A DNA stretch of 64,000 nucleotides from Streptomyces sp. S.PNR 29 (lineage in GTDB: Bacteria; Actinomycetota; Actinomycetes; Streptomycetales; Streptomycetaceae). Both the position numbers and the translations under genes were made by a program. The first letter of the stretch is position 1, and each line of letters begins with the position of its first letter. Location of the stretch: assembly GCF_030386795.1 (NCBI RefSeq), contig NZ_JANUQM010000004.1, positions 397,630-461,629 of the forward strand. The letters are read 5' to 3'. Below, one piece after another: positions 52,260 to 61,896 of this stretch. The notes under the pieces are model-generated. The model was given only the letters and a program-made list of their open reading frames with translations, was not told the DNA's origin and searched no databases.

Positions 52260-55055
52260 ATGATCAGACCGGCCGGCGACGCCGCCGACCCGAACACCGC
52301 CCCAGCGCGACGCAGCTCGCGCGTGAAGCGCTTCATCGCGGCCGCTGCCGGCGCCACCATCGCGGTGGCAAGCCTCATGCTCACCGGCGCCGTCCCCGCA
52401 CACGCCGCCACCACCGTCCACACGTACGCACCGACGGGAGTGGGAGGCGGTACGACGACGTCCCCGGACGTGGCGTCCACCAAGTACCAGGTGCAAGTCG
52501 CCGGCACGCCCGTCCAGACTGTCCAGTACAACGCGAACCGCAACAACTTCGACATCGCGCGCTTCGCGTCGGACTCCCGGACACCGACGATCACGGTCAC
52601 GCTGCCCAGCACCACGATCGACACGGTGAACATCTACCCGGCGCGCTACTACCCGTCCAGCAGCGTCTCGGTGAGCGCGGACAAGCACACCCTGACGTTC
52701 CAGATGTCAGCCGCGGCCGGGTTGAACCAAGCGATCGTGATGGTCAACGGCGACTCGACCAACGCCACGGGACAGCCCTACCTGGCGGTCATCAACGACC
52801 CTCTGGAAGACCCGGCGCGGCGCCCGAACACCACGAGCGCACCGGACGGCTCCGGCGTCAACCTGCAGACCGGTGTCCTCAACTTCCAGCAGTTCGCCGC
52901 GAAGTACCTCGCGGCGCACCCGAACAGCACGGCTCAGAAGGCTCCCGCCGCGACGACGAGCTCCATGGCCGGCAAGACCGTCAACGGCACCGCCATCCCC
53001 GCCGGTCAGAAAACCTCGGCCGGGACCCTGGTGAGCGCGAGCAGCACCAATGTGCGGTACCCGAATGTGCGGGTGATGGCCGCGGGCGACGTCACGTACG
53101 CCCTGCAGGCCGCCATCGACACCATCAAGGCCAACCCCACGGCGCTCAACACGCTCTACTTCCCGAACGGCACGTACGTGTGGTCCGGTCTCTTGGTCAA
53201 CGGTGTGGACGGCAGCAAGCTCAAGGGCGGCAAGCTGAAGATCTACACCGACGAAGGGGCCCTGCTGAAGAACCGCATCCAGGCGTACATGGAGGCGTTC
53301 GAGCCGGCGGTCGGGATCATCAACTCGAGCAACATCGAGATCGACGGCCGCGGCATGTTCGACAACAACGGCGTGGCGAACTACCGCGCTGACTCGCACG
53401 ACGCCTACCGCAGCCAGCACCAGGGCGGCGTCATGGTCATGCACTCGTCGGACATCACGTTCAACGACACCTATGTGCGCGACGCGAAGCAGTGGAACTA
53501 CGAGACCCACAGCGCCAACAGGGTGACGTTCAACAACATCAAGGCCCTCACCCCGTACGGCCAGCCGTGGATCGACGGGACGGACTTCGCGAGCGGCCAG
53601 GACATCACCGCCAACGGCGTCTTCACCCTCGGCAACGACGACGCGTTCGCCTCCGGCCACTACAACCCCAGCGACGGATTCACCCCGCTGGCCCCCGGCG
53701 TGTGGAACAACTTCCAGCTCGGCACCTCCACCCCCGACATCCAGGGCTATGTCAACGCGGTAGGCGCCCACGACACCGTCGCCGACGACCTCGGGTTCGA
53801 CAACTACCACTGGGACAACGCGGACTCGAAGAACATCTCGGTCAGCAACACGCTGAACTGGTCCGTCGGTGCCGGCAACTCGATCCGCATCGGATGGAAT
53901 TCGTACGGATACAAGCTCAACAACTACACGTTCGACAACTTCAACTCCGTGTCGGCGCCGGCCGGCGGCATCTTCACGCAGAACAGCCCCAAGCCGTACC
54001 CGCGCATCTCGAGCATCGTGATCAAGAACAGCTCGTTCGACACCTCCCGGTACACGTCGGGACCGATCAGGCTCAACGGCGGCAACGGATCCACCCAGAC
54101 CATCACCGCCGACGAGCAGGCGACCTACGGGCTCGCCCCCAACCCCGACGGGTCGGGCGCCACGTACACCTACACCAAGACCCCGATCAGCACCTTCCAG
54201 CTCGACAACGTGTGGTTCTCGCAGCAGAAGACGAACAGCAGCCCGTTGAACGGCGCCACGAACGTGACGCTGAACAACCTCCGCGTCGCCGACCAGCTCG
54301 TCAGATACACCAGCCAGTTCCCGCTGACGACGAGCGGGATCGGCACGCTGACCACCACCTACACGGACGCGAACGGCCAGACCCAGAACGTCAGGGCCGG
54401 CGCCCTCACCAACGGCGACACCTGGGTGGGTGCGTGGTGGGGCGACCAGACCAAGAACAACTCCTCGGACCTGACCCTCATCACTCGCAACACCGGGGTC
54501 GGCCTGATGGGCGAGCAGTACACCACAGGATCCGGAGACGGAAAGCTCTCCTACATCCAGTTCCCCCTCAACAGCCTCACCAAGGCACCGAGCCAGGCGA
54601 CACTCCATCTCACCTACGTCGGCCACCGCTATTCGTCGGTCCCGTCGACCGACACCGACCAACTCCTCGTGCAACCCGTCAGCGACACCACGTGCACCGG
54701 CGGCGGCACGTCCTGTCCGATCAACACGATGACCTGGCAGAACCGGCCGAGCTTCACCGCCACGAGCTCCTCCGTCGCGAAGTCGGCCACCTTCACCCTC
54801 GGTTCGACCATCATCCCCGAGGGCGGTGGGACCCACCAGGGCAACGCCATCGACGGCCGCGACATCACCGTCGACATCACCTCCTTCGTCCAGAAGGCCT
54901 ATGCGGCCGGTCAGCCCACGCTCCTGCTCGCCGTCTGCAACGCGGGGGGCACCAACCACGAGCTGCGCTTCGTCAGCTCCGAAGGCGCCACCGGCTCCGG
55001 GAAGCTCACCAACGGGACCGCCGAGATGGCGCCCGCGCTGACCGTGACCCCGTAG
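52260..55055 (+). CDS. Secreted beta-helix glycosidase-like protein (clan GH-N type) with CBM96-like domain
   Basis: The 931-residue protein has a signal peptide (about 20-49, cut after AHA), an N-terminal beta-sandwich (about 50-185), a right-handed beta-helix (about 255-680) and a C-terminal DNRLRE/CBM96-like beta-sandwich (about 715-930). The sandwich-plus-helix layout and a TLGNDDAFASG motif recall GH49 dextranases and GH28 enzymes, in which Asp pairs do catalysis. The substrate cannot be read from sequence. ATG 52260 follows GAGGAG and AAAGG. A strong terminator follows. Confidence 0.8.
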   Translation: MIRPAGDAADPNTAPARRSSRVKRFIAAAAGATIAVASLMLTGAVPAHAATTVHTYAPTGVGGGTTTSPDVASTKYQVQVAGTPVQTVQYNANRNNFDIARFASDSRTPTITVTLPSTTIDTVNIYPARYYPSSSVSVSADKHTLTFQMSAAAGLNQAIVMVNGDSTNATGQPYLAVINDPLEDPARRPNTTSAPDGSGVNLQTGVLNFQQFAAKYLAAHPNSTAQKAPAATTSSMAGKTVNGTAIPAGQKTSAGTLVSASSTNVRYPNVRVMAAGDVTYALQAAIDTIKANPTALNTLYFPNGTYVWSGLLVNGVDGSKLKGGKLKIYTDEGALLKNRIQAYMEAFEPAVGIINSSNIEIDGRGMFDNNGVANYRADSHDAYRSQHQGGVMVMHSSDITFNDTYVRDAKQWNYETHSANRVTFNNIKALTPYGQPWIDGTDFASGQDITANGVFTLGNDDAFASGHYNPSDGFTPLAPGVWNNFQLGTSTPDIQGYVNAVGAHDTVADDLGFDNYHWDNADSKNISVSNTLNWSVGAGNSIRIGWNSYGYKLNNYTFDNFNSVSAPAGGIFTQNSPKPYPRISSIVIKNSSFDTSRYTSGPIRLNGGNGSTQTITADEQATYGLAPNPDGSGATYTYTKTPISTFQLDNVWFSQQKTNSSPLNGATNVTLNNLRVADQLVRYTSQFPLTTSGIGTLTTTYTDANGQTQNVRAGALTNGDTWVGAWWGDQTKNNSSDLTLITRNTGVGLMGEQYTTGSGDGKLSYIQFPLNSLTKAPSQATLHLTYVGHRYSSVPSTDTDQLLVQPVSDTTCTGGGTSCPINTMTWQNRPSFTATSSSVAKSATFTLGSTIIPEGGGTHQGNAIDGRDITVDITSFVQKAYAAGQPTLLLAVCNAGGTNHELRFVSSEGATGSGKLTNGTAEMAPALTVTP

Positions 55056-55061
55056 ACACTC

Positions 55062-55096
55062 GAGGCCGGTCCGCCCCCGCGGGGCGGGCCGGCCTC
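55062..55096 (+). terminator. Terminator after the beta-helix gene
   Basis: A 16-bp stem with one G-U pair (GAGGCCGGTCCGCCCC / GGGGCGGGCCGGCCTC) and a 3-nt loop begins 6 nt after the stop. Confidence 0.85.
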
Positions 55097-55230
55097 AGCC
55101 GTCCGGTTCTGCCGTCGACGGCTGATGCAGCCACCGCATGTCTGGCAAAGCGCTGTTGTTTACCACCACACCCCCACCGGTGGCACCTCTGTGCCCAGTT
55201 GTACTCACCGTCCGACAACGGAGTCGACCC

Positions 55231-58131
55231 ATGCCACTGCCCGACCTGCCCCTCAACCGACGGCGTTTGCTCACCACGGCCGCCCTCGCCGCCGGCGCCG
55301 CGGCCCTGCCCGGCTTCGTCTTCGCCTCCCAGGCCTCCGCGGCCGTACCGCCCCAGGTCACCCTGCCCGACCGCGGCATCTGGGACAACGCCACCGCCTC
55401 CGCCTGGACCGACGGGTTCCTGAGCGGAAACGGCGAGTACGGGACCGTCTACTACGGGGCGCCGACGCTCGAGAAGATGATCTTCAATCATCACCGGTTC
55501 GTGCTGCCCAACGGCAGCCGGAGCGTCATGCCCCCCGTGATCTCGCCGTATCTCGAGACCGCCCGGGACCAGGCGCTGGCCGGCAACTACTCCGGTGCCT
55601 CCTCCACCTTCGCCCACGGCTGGAGCCTGCGCTGGACCCAGACCTTCCACCCCGGCTACGAACTCCAGCTCAGCACCCCGGGCATGACCACCGTCAACGA
55701 CTTCGCCCGCATCACCGACTTCCGCACCGGCGAGATCACCCACACCTGGACCGACCAGTACGGCACCTGGAAGCGCCACGTCTTCGTCTCCCGCGCCGAC
55801 CAGGTCATCGTCCACGAACTGCTGCCCGCCACCGGCCGCACCGTGGACACCACCATCAGCGTCAACACCGCTCTTACGGGCGTGCCGACCAGCGTGTCCT
55901 TCTCCACCACCGCCACCGTCACCGGCGGCGACGGTTATCTGAACCTGCGCGGCACCTACCCCTCCGGCGGTGCCTACGGCTACGAAGGCGTCACCCGCGT
56001 CGTGGTCTCCGGCAGCGGCTCCTCCGTCACCGCCGGCGGGCAGACCCTGGTGGTCGCCAAGGCCACCAAGGTGCTGCTGCTGACCAAGCTCGGCCGGTAC
56101 GAGACCTCCACCGGCTGGAACAGCCAGCCCCTGCAGACCGCCCTCGCCGCGCTGACGGCCGACTACGCCACCCTCCTGGGCCGCCACGCCCCGAAGCACC
56201 AGGCCATGTACGACCGCTCCAGCATCGACCTCAACGTCTCCGCCGCCGACCGCCGGCTGGCCACCAGCGAGCTCATAGCCCGCCAGAACAGCAACGCGTC
56301 CGCCATCGACCTCGCGCTGCTGGAGCGGATGTACGACTCCGGCCGCTATCTCTTCATCAGTTCCAGTGGCGTCCTGCCACCCCGCCTGACCGGCATCTGG
56401 ACCGGCACCTGGAACGGCTCCTGGGCCGACGACTTCACCACCGACGCCAACATCAACCTGCAGGTCGCCGGCGGCAACATCCTCGACCTCACCGATGCCA
56501 TGCAGGGCTACTTCGACCTCATCCTCGGCCAGCTCGCCGACTGGCGCGACAACGCCACCAACCTCTACGGCGCCCGCGGCTTCCTCGCCCCGTCCCGGAC
56601 CGACGGCGAGTACGGGCACATGCTGCACTTCAACAGCGGCAGCTTCCCCGGCGAGGCCTGGACCGGCGGCGCCGACTGGCTGCTCTACCCCCTTCTGGAG
56701 TACTACCAGGTCACCGGCGACAGTGCCTTCCTGAAGAACAAGCTCGGTCCGGCCCTGATGGAACTGGCCCTGTTCTACGAGGACTTCCTCACCCGCACCG
56801 ACTCCAGCGGCAAGGCGGTCTTCGTCCCCTCCTTCTCCATGGAGAACTCCCCGACCAGCACCGGCCAGGCGTTTTCCATCAACGCCACCGGCGACATCAT
56901 GGCCGGCCGGCACGCGCTCCAGGCCGCGATCGACGCGGCCAACACCCTCGGCCTGGAGCAGGGCAGCGGCCAGGGCGTGCAACGCTGGACCGCCCTGCTC
57001 GCCAAGCTGCCCGACTACACCGTCAACAGCGACGGGGCGCTCGCCGAGTGGTCCTGGCCGGGCCTGACCGACCGCTACAACCACCGGCACGTCCAGCACC
57101 TGTACGGTGCCTGGCCGCTGCACGAGATCAACCCCGAGGACAAGCCCGACCTGGTCCAGTACGCCCGCACGGCCCTGGACAAGCGAGGCGACCAGAACTA
57201 TTCCGCCCACGGCAGCCTCCACCGGGCGCTGGCCCGCGCCCGCCTGAAGGACGGCCCCGGCGTCTACAGCAACCTGCTGAAGATCTACGGCAGGAACATG
57301 GTGTGGCGGTCCCTGATGACCTCCCACAACCCCAACCTGGACATCTACAACTGCGACGCCGCCAACACCATCCCCGCCGTCCTCGGCGAAGCACTCGTCT
57401 ACACCCGCCCCGGTGTCCTTGAGATCCTCCCCGCCCTCCCCGACCAGCTCACCAAGGGCACCATCAACGGTGTTCGCGGCCGCAACCGCATCACCATCCA
57501 GTCGCTGTCCTGGGACACGGCGGCCCGCACGGCCACCGTCAAGCTCACCTCCGACATCGACCAGAACGTCACCTTCATCTGCCGGCGCGGCATCACATCC
57601 ATCAGCACCGGCGCGACGGTCACCACGTCGTCGCCGCTGGGCAACCACGCCCGCATCGTGTCGCTGACCGCCGGAACGAGCACCACGATCACGATCGGCC
57701 TGCTGACCGGCCCCTTCAGGCTGGTCAACCGCAAGAGCGGCAAGGTCATGGACGTCTCCGGCGCCTCCACCTCCAACGGCGGGCCCGTCATCCAGTACAC
57801 GTGGTCCGGCAGCGCCAACCAGCAGTGGAAGCTGCTCCCCGACTACGACGGGTCCTACCGCCTGTCCAACGTCAACAGCGGCAAGGTGCTCGAAGTCCCG
57901 GGCAGCTCCACCAGCAGCGGCACAGCCCTGGACCAGTGGTCGGACACCAACGGCACCAACCAGTGGTGGAAGCTCGTTCCAGCGGCCACCAGCGGCTACT
58001 ACCGCCTCGTCAACATCAAGAGCGGGCTGTGCGCAGACGTGCAGAGTGGATCCACCGCCGACGGCGCCAAGGTCATCCAGTGGCCCGCCAACGGCGGCTC
58101 CAACCAGGAATGGCAGCCAGTGGGGCTGTGA
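55231..58131 (+). CDS. Secreted GH95-like alpha-L-fucosidase/galactosidase with ricin domain
   Basis: The 966-residue protein has a Tat-type signal (NRRRLLTTAALAAGAAALPG), an N-terminal beta-sandwich, an (alpha/alpha)6 barrel (about 330-700) and a ricin beta-trefoil (about 830-966). Motifs match GH95: DANINLQ (the paired Asn segment), RYNHRHVQHLYGAWP, and a C-terminal ALVYTRPGVLEILPALP. The usual NYWPAE after INLQM is replaced by AGGNILDL, so it is a divergent member. GH95 enzymes remove terminal alpha-L-fucose or alpha-L-galactose. This fits the intracellular 6-deoxy-sugar pathway in the same island. ATG 55231 follows GGAG. Confidence 0.85.
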   Translation: MPLPDLPLNRRRLLTTAALAAGAAALPGFVFASQASAAVPPQVTLPDRGIWDNATASAWTDGFLSGNGEYGTVYYGAPTLEKMIFNHHRFVLPNGSRSVMPPVISPYLETARDQALAGNYSGASSTFAHGWSLRWTQTFHPGYELQLSTPGMTTVNDFARITDFRTGEITHTWTDQYGTWKRHVFVSRADQVIVHELLPATGRTVDTTISVNTALTGVPTSVSFSTTATVTGGDGYLNLRGTYPSGGAYGYEGVTRVVVSGSGSSVTAGGQTLVVAKATKVLLLTKLGRYETSTGWNSQPLQTALAALTADYATLLGRHAPKHQAMYDRSSIDLNVSAADRRLATSELIARQNSNASAIDLALLERMYDSGRYLFISSSGVLPPRLTGIWTGTWNGSWADDFTTDANINLQVAGGNILDLTDAMQGYFDLILGQLADWRDNATNLYGARGFLAPSRTDGEYGHMLHFNSGSFPGEAWTGGADWLLYPLLEYYQVTGDSAFLKNKLGPALMELALFYEDFLTRTDSSGKAVFVPSFSMENSPTSTGQAFSINATGDIMAGRHALQAAIDAANTLGLEQGSGQGVQRWTALLAKLPDYTVNSDGALAEWSWPGLTDRYNHRHVQHLYGAWPLHEINPEDKPDLVQYARTALDKRGDQNYSAHGSLHRALARARLKDGPGVYSNLLKIYGRNMVWRSLMTSHNPNLDIYNCDAANTIPAVLGEALVYTRPGVLEILPALPDQLTKGTINGVRGRNRITIQSLSWDTAARTATVKLTSDIDQNVTFICRRGITSISTGATVTTSSPLGNHARIVSLTAGTSTTITIGLLTGPFRLVNRKSGKVMDVSGASTSNGGPVIQYTWSGSANQQWKLLPDYDGSYRLSNVNSGKVLEVPGSSTSSGTALDQWSDTNGTNQWWKLVPAATSGYYRLVNIKSGLCADVQSGSTADGAKVIQWPANGGSNQEWQPVGL

Positions 58132-58529
58132 CGGCCCTGGGCACGTGACCGGCGGCGATCCGACTCGCCGCCGCGGCCTGGCTCCGGCATCACAGGATGG
58201 CCAGGTGGCGGCCGGCCAACGGCACGGGCCGACTGACTGGTAGTCATCCAGCGCGGGCCCAGAACGCCACCAGCGCAGCCCGCCATCAAGAAGACCCCAC
58301 CTACTCCGACGCCGACACCGAAGCGACAGACCGCAGCGACGAGGGTCGGGCAGTCCCAGCGCGCGTGGCCTGGGCTTCCCGTGTGTCCGACAGTGGCTGT
58401 TGGGGTGGTCGGCGGCGTTCGGGATATCGGTTTCGTTCCACCCATTGACGGCGTCCCTGAGCCGCCTTTACGTTTCGTCCGCAGTTCCGCACGTTGTTCG
58501 TATTTTCGAACGCAGGCGTGGTCCACCTC

Positions 58530-58678
58530 GGCGGCGACTACGCCCGCATCGTCAACGCCTCCACCGGCAACGTCATGGGCATTGCCAACCACGGCACGCC
58601 ATCGGTACCGACGTACGCCGGTGGAGCTGGCTCAGCAACAACTGCCAGCAGTGGCGGCTCGTCCCCACGACCGCCTGA
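58530..58678 (+). pseudogene. Ricin-domain remnant (3' end of a lost CAZyme gene)
   Basis: The frame GDYARIVNASTGNVMGIANHG changes after about 58598 into IGTDVRRWSWLSNN and CQQWRLVPTTA, ending at TGA 58676-58678. This is the last beta-trefoil repeat, with the QxW motif, of a ricin-type CBM13, now frameshifted and without its enzyme. The rest of 58132-58529 shows no gene I can support. Confidence 0.65.
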
Positions 58679-58701
58679 TCCCGAAGGGCCGCAACAGAAA
58701 C

Positions 58702-60150
58702 ATGAGACATCTCGCTAGACGGGTTCTGGTGGCCGCGGCGGCCGCGCTCGCTGTGCTCAGCACCGTGACCACCCCCGCCCAGGCCGCCGTGCCCGCGTCC
58801 CCCGCCGTCACCTTCACCAACCCGATAGCCGAGCAGCGTGCCGACCCGCACATCTTCAAGCACACCGACGGCTTCTACTACTTCACCGCCACGGTCCCCG
58901 CGTACGACAGGATCGTCATGCGCCGGGCCACCACCCTCCAGGGCCTCGCCACGGCCCCGGAGACCACGATCTGGACCAAGCACGCCACCGGTGAGATGGG
59001 CGCCCACATCTGGGCCCCGGAGATCCACTTCATCGACGGCAAGTGGTACGTCTACTTCACGGCCGGCTGGTCCAACGACATCTGGCGGATCCGCCCGTAC
59101 GTCCTGGAGAGCAGCGCCGCCAACCCGCTGACCGGTACCTGGACCGAGAAGGGCAGGATCAGCCTGCCCATGGACACCTTCTCGCTGGACGCCACCACCT
59201 TCACGCACAACGGCACCCGCTACCTGAGCTGGGCCCAGGAGGACCCGGCGTTCGGCAAGGGCACGCAACTGTACCTGGCGAAGATGGCCAACCCCTGGAC
59301 CATCACCGGCAGCCCGGTCATGATCTCCAAGCCCGAGTACGCCTGGGAGACCGCCGGCGCCCGCGTCAACGAGGGCCCAGCCGTCATCCAGAAGAACGGC
59401 AAGGTCTTCATGACCTACTCGGCCAGCGCCACCAACGCCAACTACTGCATCGGCCTGCTGACCGCCGACGCCACCGCCGACCTGATGAACCCGGCCTCCT
59501 GGAGCAAGACTCCCACGCCGGTCCTCAAGAGCAACGACAAGACCGGCCAGTACGGCCCCGGCCACAACTCCTTCACGGTCTCCGAGGACGGCAAGTCGGA
59601 CATCCTCGTCTACCACGACCGCAACTACAAGGAGATCGTCGGCGACCCGCTCAAGGACCCCAACCGCCGCACCCGCTACCAGAAGGTGTACTGGAACGCC
59701 GACGGCACACCCAACTTCGGCATCCCCGTCGCCGACGGTGTCACCCCCGTCCGCTTCTCCTCGTACAACTACCCGGACAGATTCATCCGGCACTGGGAGT
59801 TCCGGGCCAGGACCGAGGCCAACGTCACCGAACTCGCCGACTCGCAGTTCCGCGTCGTCCCCGGCCTGGCCGGCAACGGCACCGTTTCCCTCGAATCGGC
59901 CAACTTCCCCGGCTACTACCTGCGCCACAAGAACAACGAGGTGTGGGTGGAGAAGGACGACGGCACCACCCTGTTCGACAACGACGCCTCGTTCCACGAG
60001 CGGGCCGGTCTCGCCGACTCCGCGGCCGGTGTGTCGTACGAGTCGTACAACTTCCCCGGCCGGTACATCCGGCACTACAACCACCTGCTCTACACCCAGC
60101 CGGTGACCACGACCGTCGGCCAGCAGGACGCCACCTTCTACAAGCAGTAG
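58702..60150 (+). CDS. Secreted GH43 exo-alpha-L-arabinofuranosidase with CBM42
   Basis: The 482-residue protein has a Sec signal (about 1-29), a GH43 beta-propeller (about 35-335) with candidate catalytic acids in QRADPHIF (Asp), SLDATTF (Asp) and RVNEGPAV (Glu), and an arabinose-binding CBM42/AbfB beta-trefoil (about 345-482, SSYNYPDRFIRHW and SYESYNFPGRYIRHY). The layout equals the characterised Streptomyces exo-1,5-alpha-L-arabinofuranosidase type. It would release arabinose from arabinan or arabinoxylan outside the cell. ATG 58702 follows a purine-rich stretch. Confidence 0.92.
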   Translation: MRHLARRVLVAAAAALAVLSTVTTPAQAAVPASPAVTFTNPIAEQRADPHIFKHTDGFYYFTATVPAYDRIVMRRATTLQGLATAPETTIWTKHATGEMGAHIWAPEIHFIDGKWYVYFTAGWSNDIWRIRPYVLESSAANPLTGTWTEKGRISLPMDTFSLDATTFTHNGTRYLSWAQEDPAFGKGTQLYLAKMANPWTITGSPVMISKPEYAWETAGARVNEGPAVIQKNGKVFMTYSASATNANYCIGLLTADATADLMNPASWSKTPTPVLKSNDKTGQYGPGHNSFTVSEDGKSDILVYHDRNYKEIVGDPLKDPNRRTRYQKVYWNADGTPNFGIPVADGVTPVRFSSYNYPDRFIRHWEFRARTEANVTELADSQFRVVPGLAGNGTVSLESANFPGYYLRHKNNEVWVEKDDGTTLFDNDASFHERAGLADSAAGVSYESYNFPGRYIRHYNHLLYTQPVTTTVGQQDATFYKQ

Positions 60151-60316
60151 GACCGGCCGGACGCACCGATCGGGTTTCCGCGTGAGGAACCGGGCCGGGC
60201 GACCGGGCTACGCGAGGAGCGGAGTGATCAGTGAGCCTCCGCGCGTCACCTCAGGGCGGCGCGCGGGTGGCTCACTGCCATGAAGCGGTGCCCCTTTCGC
60301 AACAGACCCTATGGCG

Positions 60317-60450
60317 GTCCTGGTTGCCGGGCAGAGCGTAGTCGCGGGGGTTGCCCATCACGCCGCCTGCTCCGGCGTCGGGGCCGAGCACGATGTGTTC
60401 GCTGATCACGACGGAGTCGAATCCGGCGTCCTCGGCCTCGCGGCCCAGCG
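60317..60450 (-). pseudogene. Fragment of a luciferase-like (LLM) F420-dependent oxidoreductase
   Basis: The minus strand reads REAEDAGFDSVVISEHIVLG, then GGVMGNPRDYALPGNQ, matching residues about 20-65 of LLM-class oxidoreductases. The N-terminus upstream and the rest of the barrel are missing. The remainder of 60151-60592 shows nothing supportable. Confidence 0.65.
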
Positions 60451-60592
60451 GATCACGGCCGGCAGATCCGCGCGGCCTGCGGTCATGGTCCAGTTCTCGC
60501 GAGTGCGTCTGAGGGCAGACGTGAGGGGCGGCCGCTCGTTCGGGTCGGGGCGTCCCGGCGGACGCCCCCATCTGGACGGCTGGGTCAGGCGG

Positions 60593-61879
60593 TCAGGCGA
60601 GGGTGACCTCGACCGGCAGCTTCTTGATGCCGTTGACGAAGTTGGAGCGGACGCGCGGGACTTCGCCGGTCAGACGGATGTCGGCGATCCTCGGGACGAG
60701 CTCCTCGAACATGATGCGGATCTCGGTGCGGGCCAGCAGGTTGCCCAGGCACAGGTGCGGGCTGCCCTTGCCGAAGGTCACATGGTCGTTGTCGGCGCGG
60801 GCGACTTCGAAGTCGTACGGGTTGCCGAAGACCTCCTCGTCGCGGTTGCCCGAGGCGTACCACATGACGACCTTGTCGCCCTCCTTGATCCGCTTGCCGC
60901 CCAATTCCACGTCACGGGTCGCCGTGCGGCGGAAGTGGTAGACGGGCGACGCCCAGCGCAGGAACTCCTCCACCGCGACGGGGATCAGGGACGGGTCCTC
61001 CTGAAGCCGGGCCAGCTGCTCGGGGTGCTGGAGCAGCGCCAGCATGGAGTGGGTGATGGTGTGGCGGGTGGTCTCGTTGCCGGCCACGACGAGGAGCAGG
61101 AAGTAGTTGTCGAAGTCCTGCGGCGAGAGCGGCACACCGTCCTTCGGGGTGGTGTTCACCAGCTTCGACACCAGGTCGGTGCCGTCGCCGCCGCGCCGCT
61201 GCCGGGCCAGCTCACGGCCGTAGGCGAAGACCTCCAGCGAGGCGGGCGAGCGGAAGGGCAGGTGCCGGTACTGCTCGCTCTCCGCGCTGTCCAGCAGGAC
61301 GTCGGCGTAGTCGGGGTCGGTGTTGCCGATGATGCGGTTGCCCCAGTCGATGAGCTGCTGGTTGTCCTCCGGCGGTACGCCGAGGAGGCGGGCGAGGACG
61401 TTGATGGGGAAGTCGGCGGAGACCTCCTTGACGAAGTCGAAGGTCCCCTTGGCCAGCGCCGCGTCCAGCGTGGTGGCGGTCAGGCCGCGCAGGAAGTCGG
61501 TGTAGCTGTTGATGACGCTCGCGCCGAACTGGCGCTGGAGCAGACTGCGCAGGGCGCGGTGACGGACTCCGTCCAGCTCCAGGATGGAGGCGCGGGTCTT
61601 GATCTGGTCGTCGTCGACTTCTTCGAGGTTCACGAACTTCGTGGAGGTGAAGGTCTCGGCGTCACGGTCGACGCGGGCGATGTCCGCGTGCCGGGTCACC
61701 GCCCAGAAGCCGGAGTTGGGGGCCTCCTCGGGCTGCCAGTGCACCGGGTCCTGGTGGCGCAGGGTGTGGAACATACGCCATGGGGTGATGCCGTCGGTGA
61801 AGTTGTCCAGGTCGGCGAGGTTGACGTCCGCCAGCGGCATCGGCTCGTTCACGGCGGCGGTCGGGGTCTCGGTCGTCAT
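60593..61879 (-). CDS. Cytochrome P450
   Basis: The 428-residue soluble bacterial P450 has the I-helix oxygen-activation motif VAGNETTRH, the K-helix ExxR in EEFLRWA, and the heme loop FGKGSPHLCLG with the thiolate Cys. It would use the ferredoxin and reductase encoded divergently. ATG 61879 (MTTETPTAAV) follows GGGAG at 7 nt; a GTG at 61900 is less likely. It lies 17 nt downstream of the GS-like gene and is cotranscribed with it. The association with a GS-like ligase suggests oxidation of an amine-derived substrate, but sterol- or terpenoid-type substrates cannot be excluded. Confidence 0.95.
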   Translation of the reverse strand: MTTETPTAAVNEPMPLADVNLADLDNFTDGITPWRMFHTLRHQDPVHWQPEEAPNSGFWAVTRHADIARVDRDAETFTSTKFVNLEEVDDDQIKTRASILELDGVRHRALRSLLQRQFGASVINSYTDFLRGLTATTLDAALAKGTFDFVKEVSADFPINVLARLLGVPPEDNQQLIDWGNRIIGNTDPDYADVLLDSAESEQYRHLPFRSPASLEVFAYGRELARQRRGGDGTDLVSKLVNTTPKDGVPLSPQDFDNYFLLLVVAGNETTRHTITHSMLALLQHPEQLARLQEDPSLIPVAVEEFLRWASPVYHFRRTATRDVELGGKRIKEGDKVVMWYASGNRDEEVFGNPYDFEVARADNDHVTFGKGSPHLCLGNLLARTEIRIMFEELVPRIADIRLTGEVPRVRSNFVNGIKKLPVEVTLA

Positions 61880-61896
61880 CGCATGGCTCCCAGTCG

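Noticed and set aside
52004-53392. Collagen-like Gly-Pro-Asp protein read through the 9-bp repeats and into the beta-helix gene
   Set aside because: The frame overlaps the real secreted-enzyme gene out of phase and has no ribosome binding site; the repeat is better treated as noncoding.
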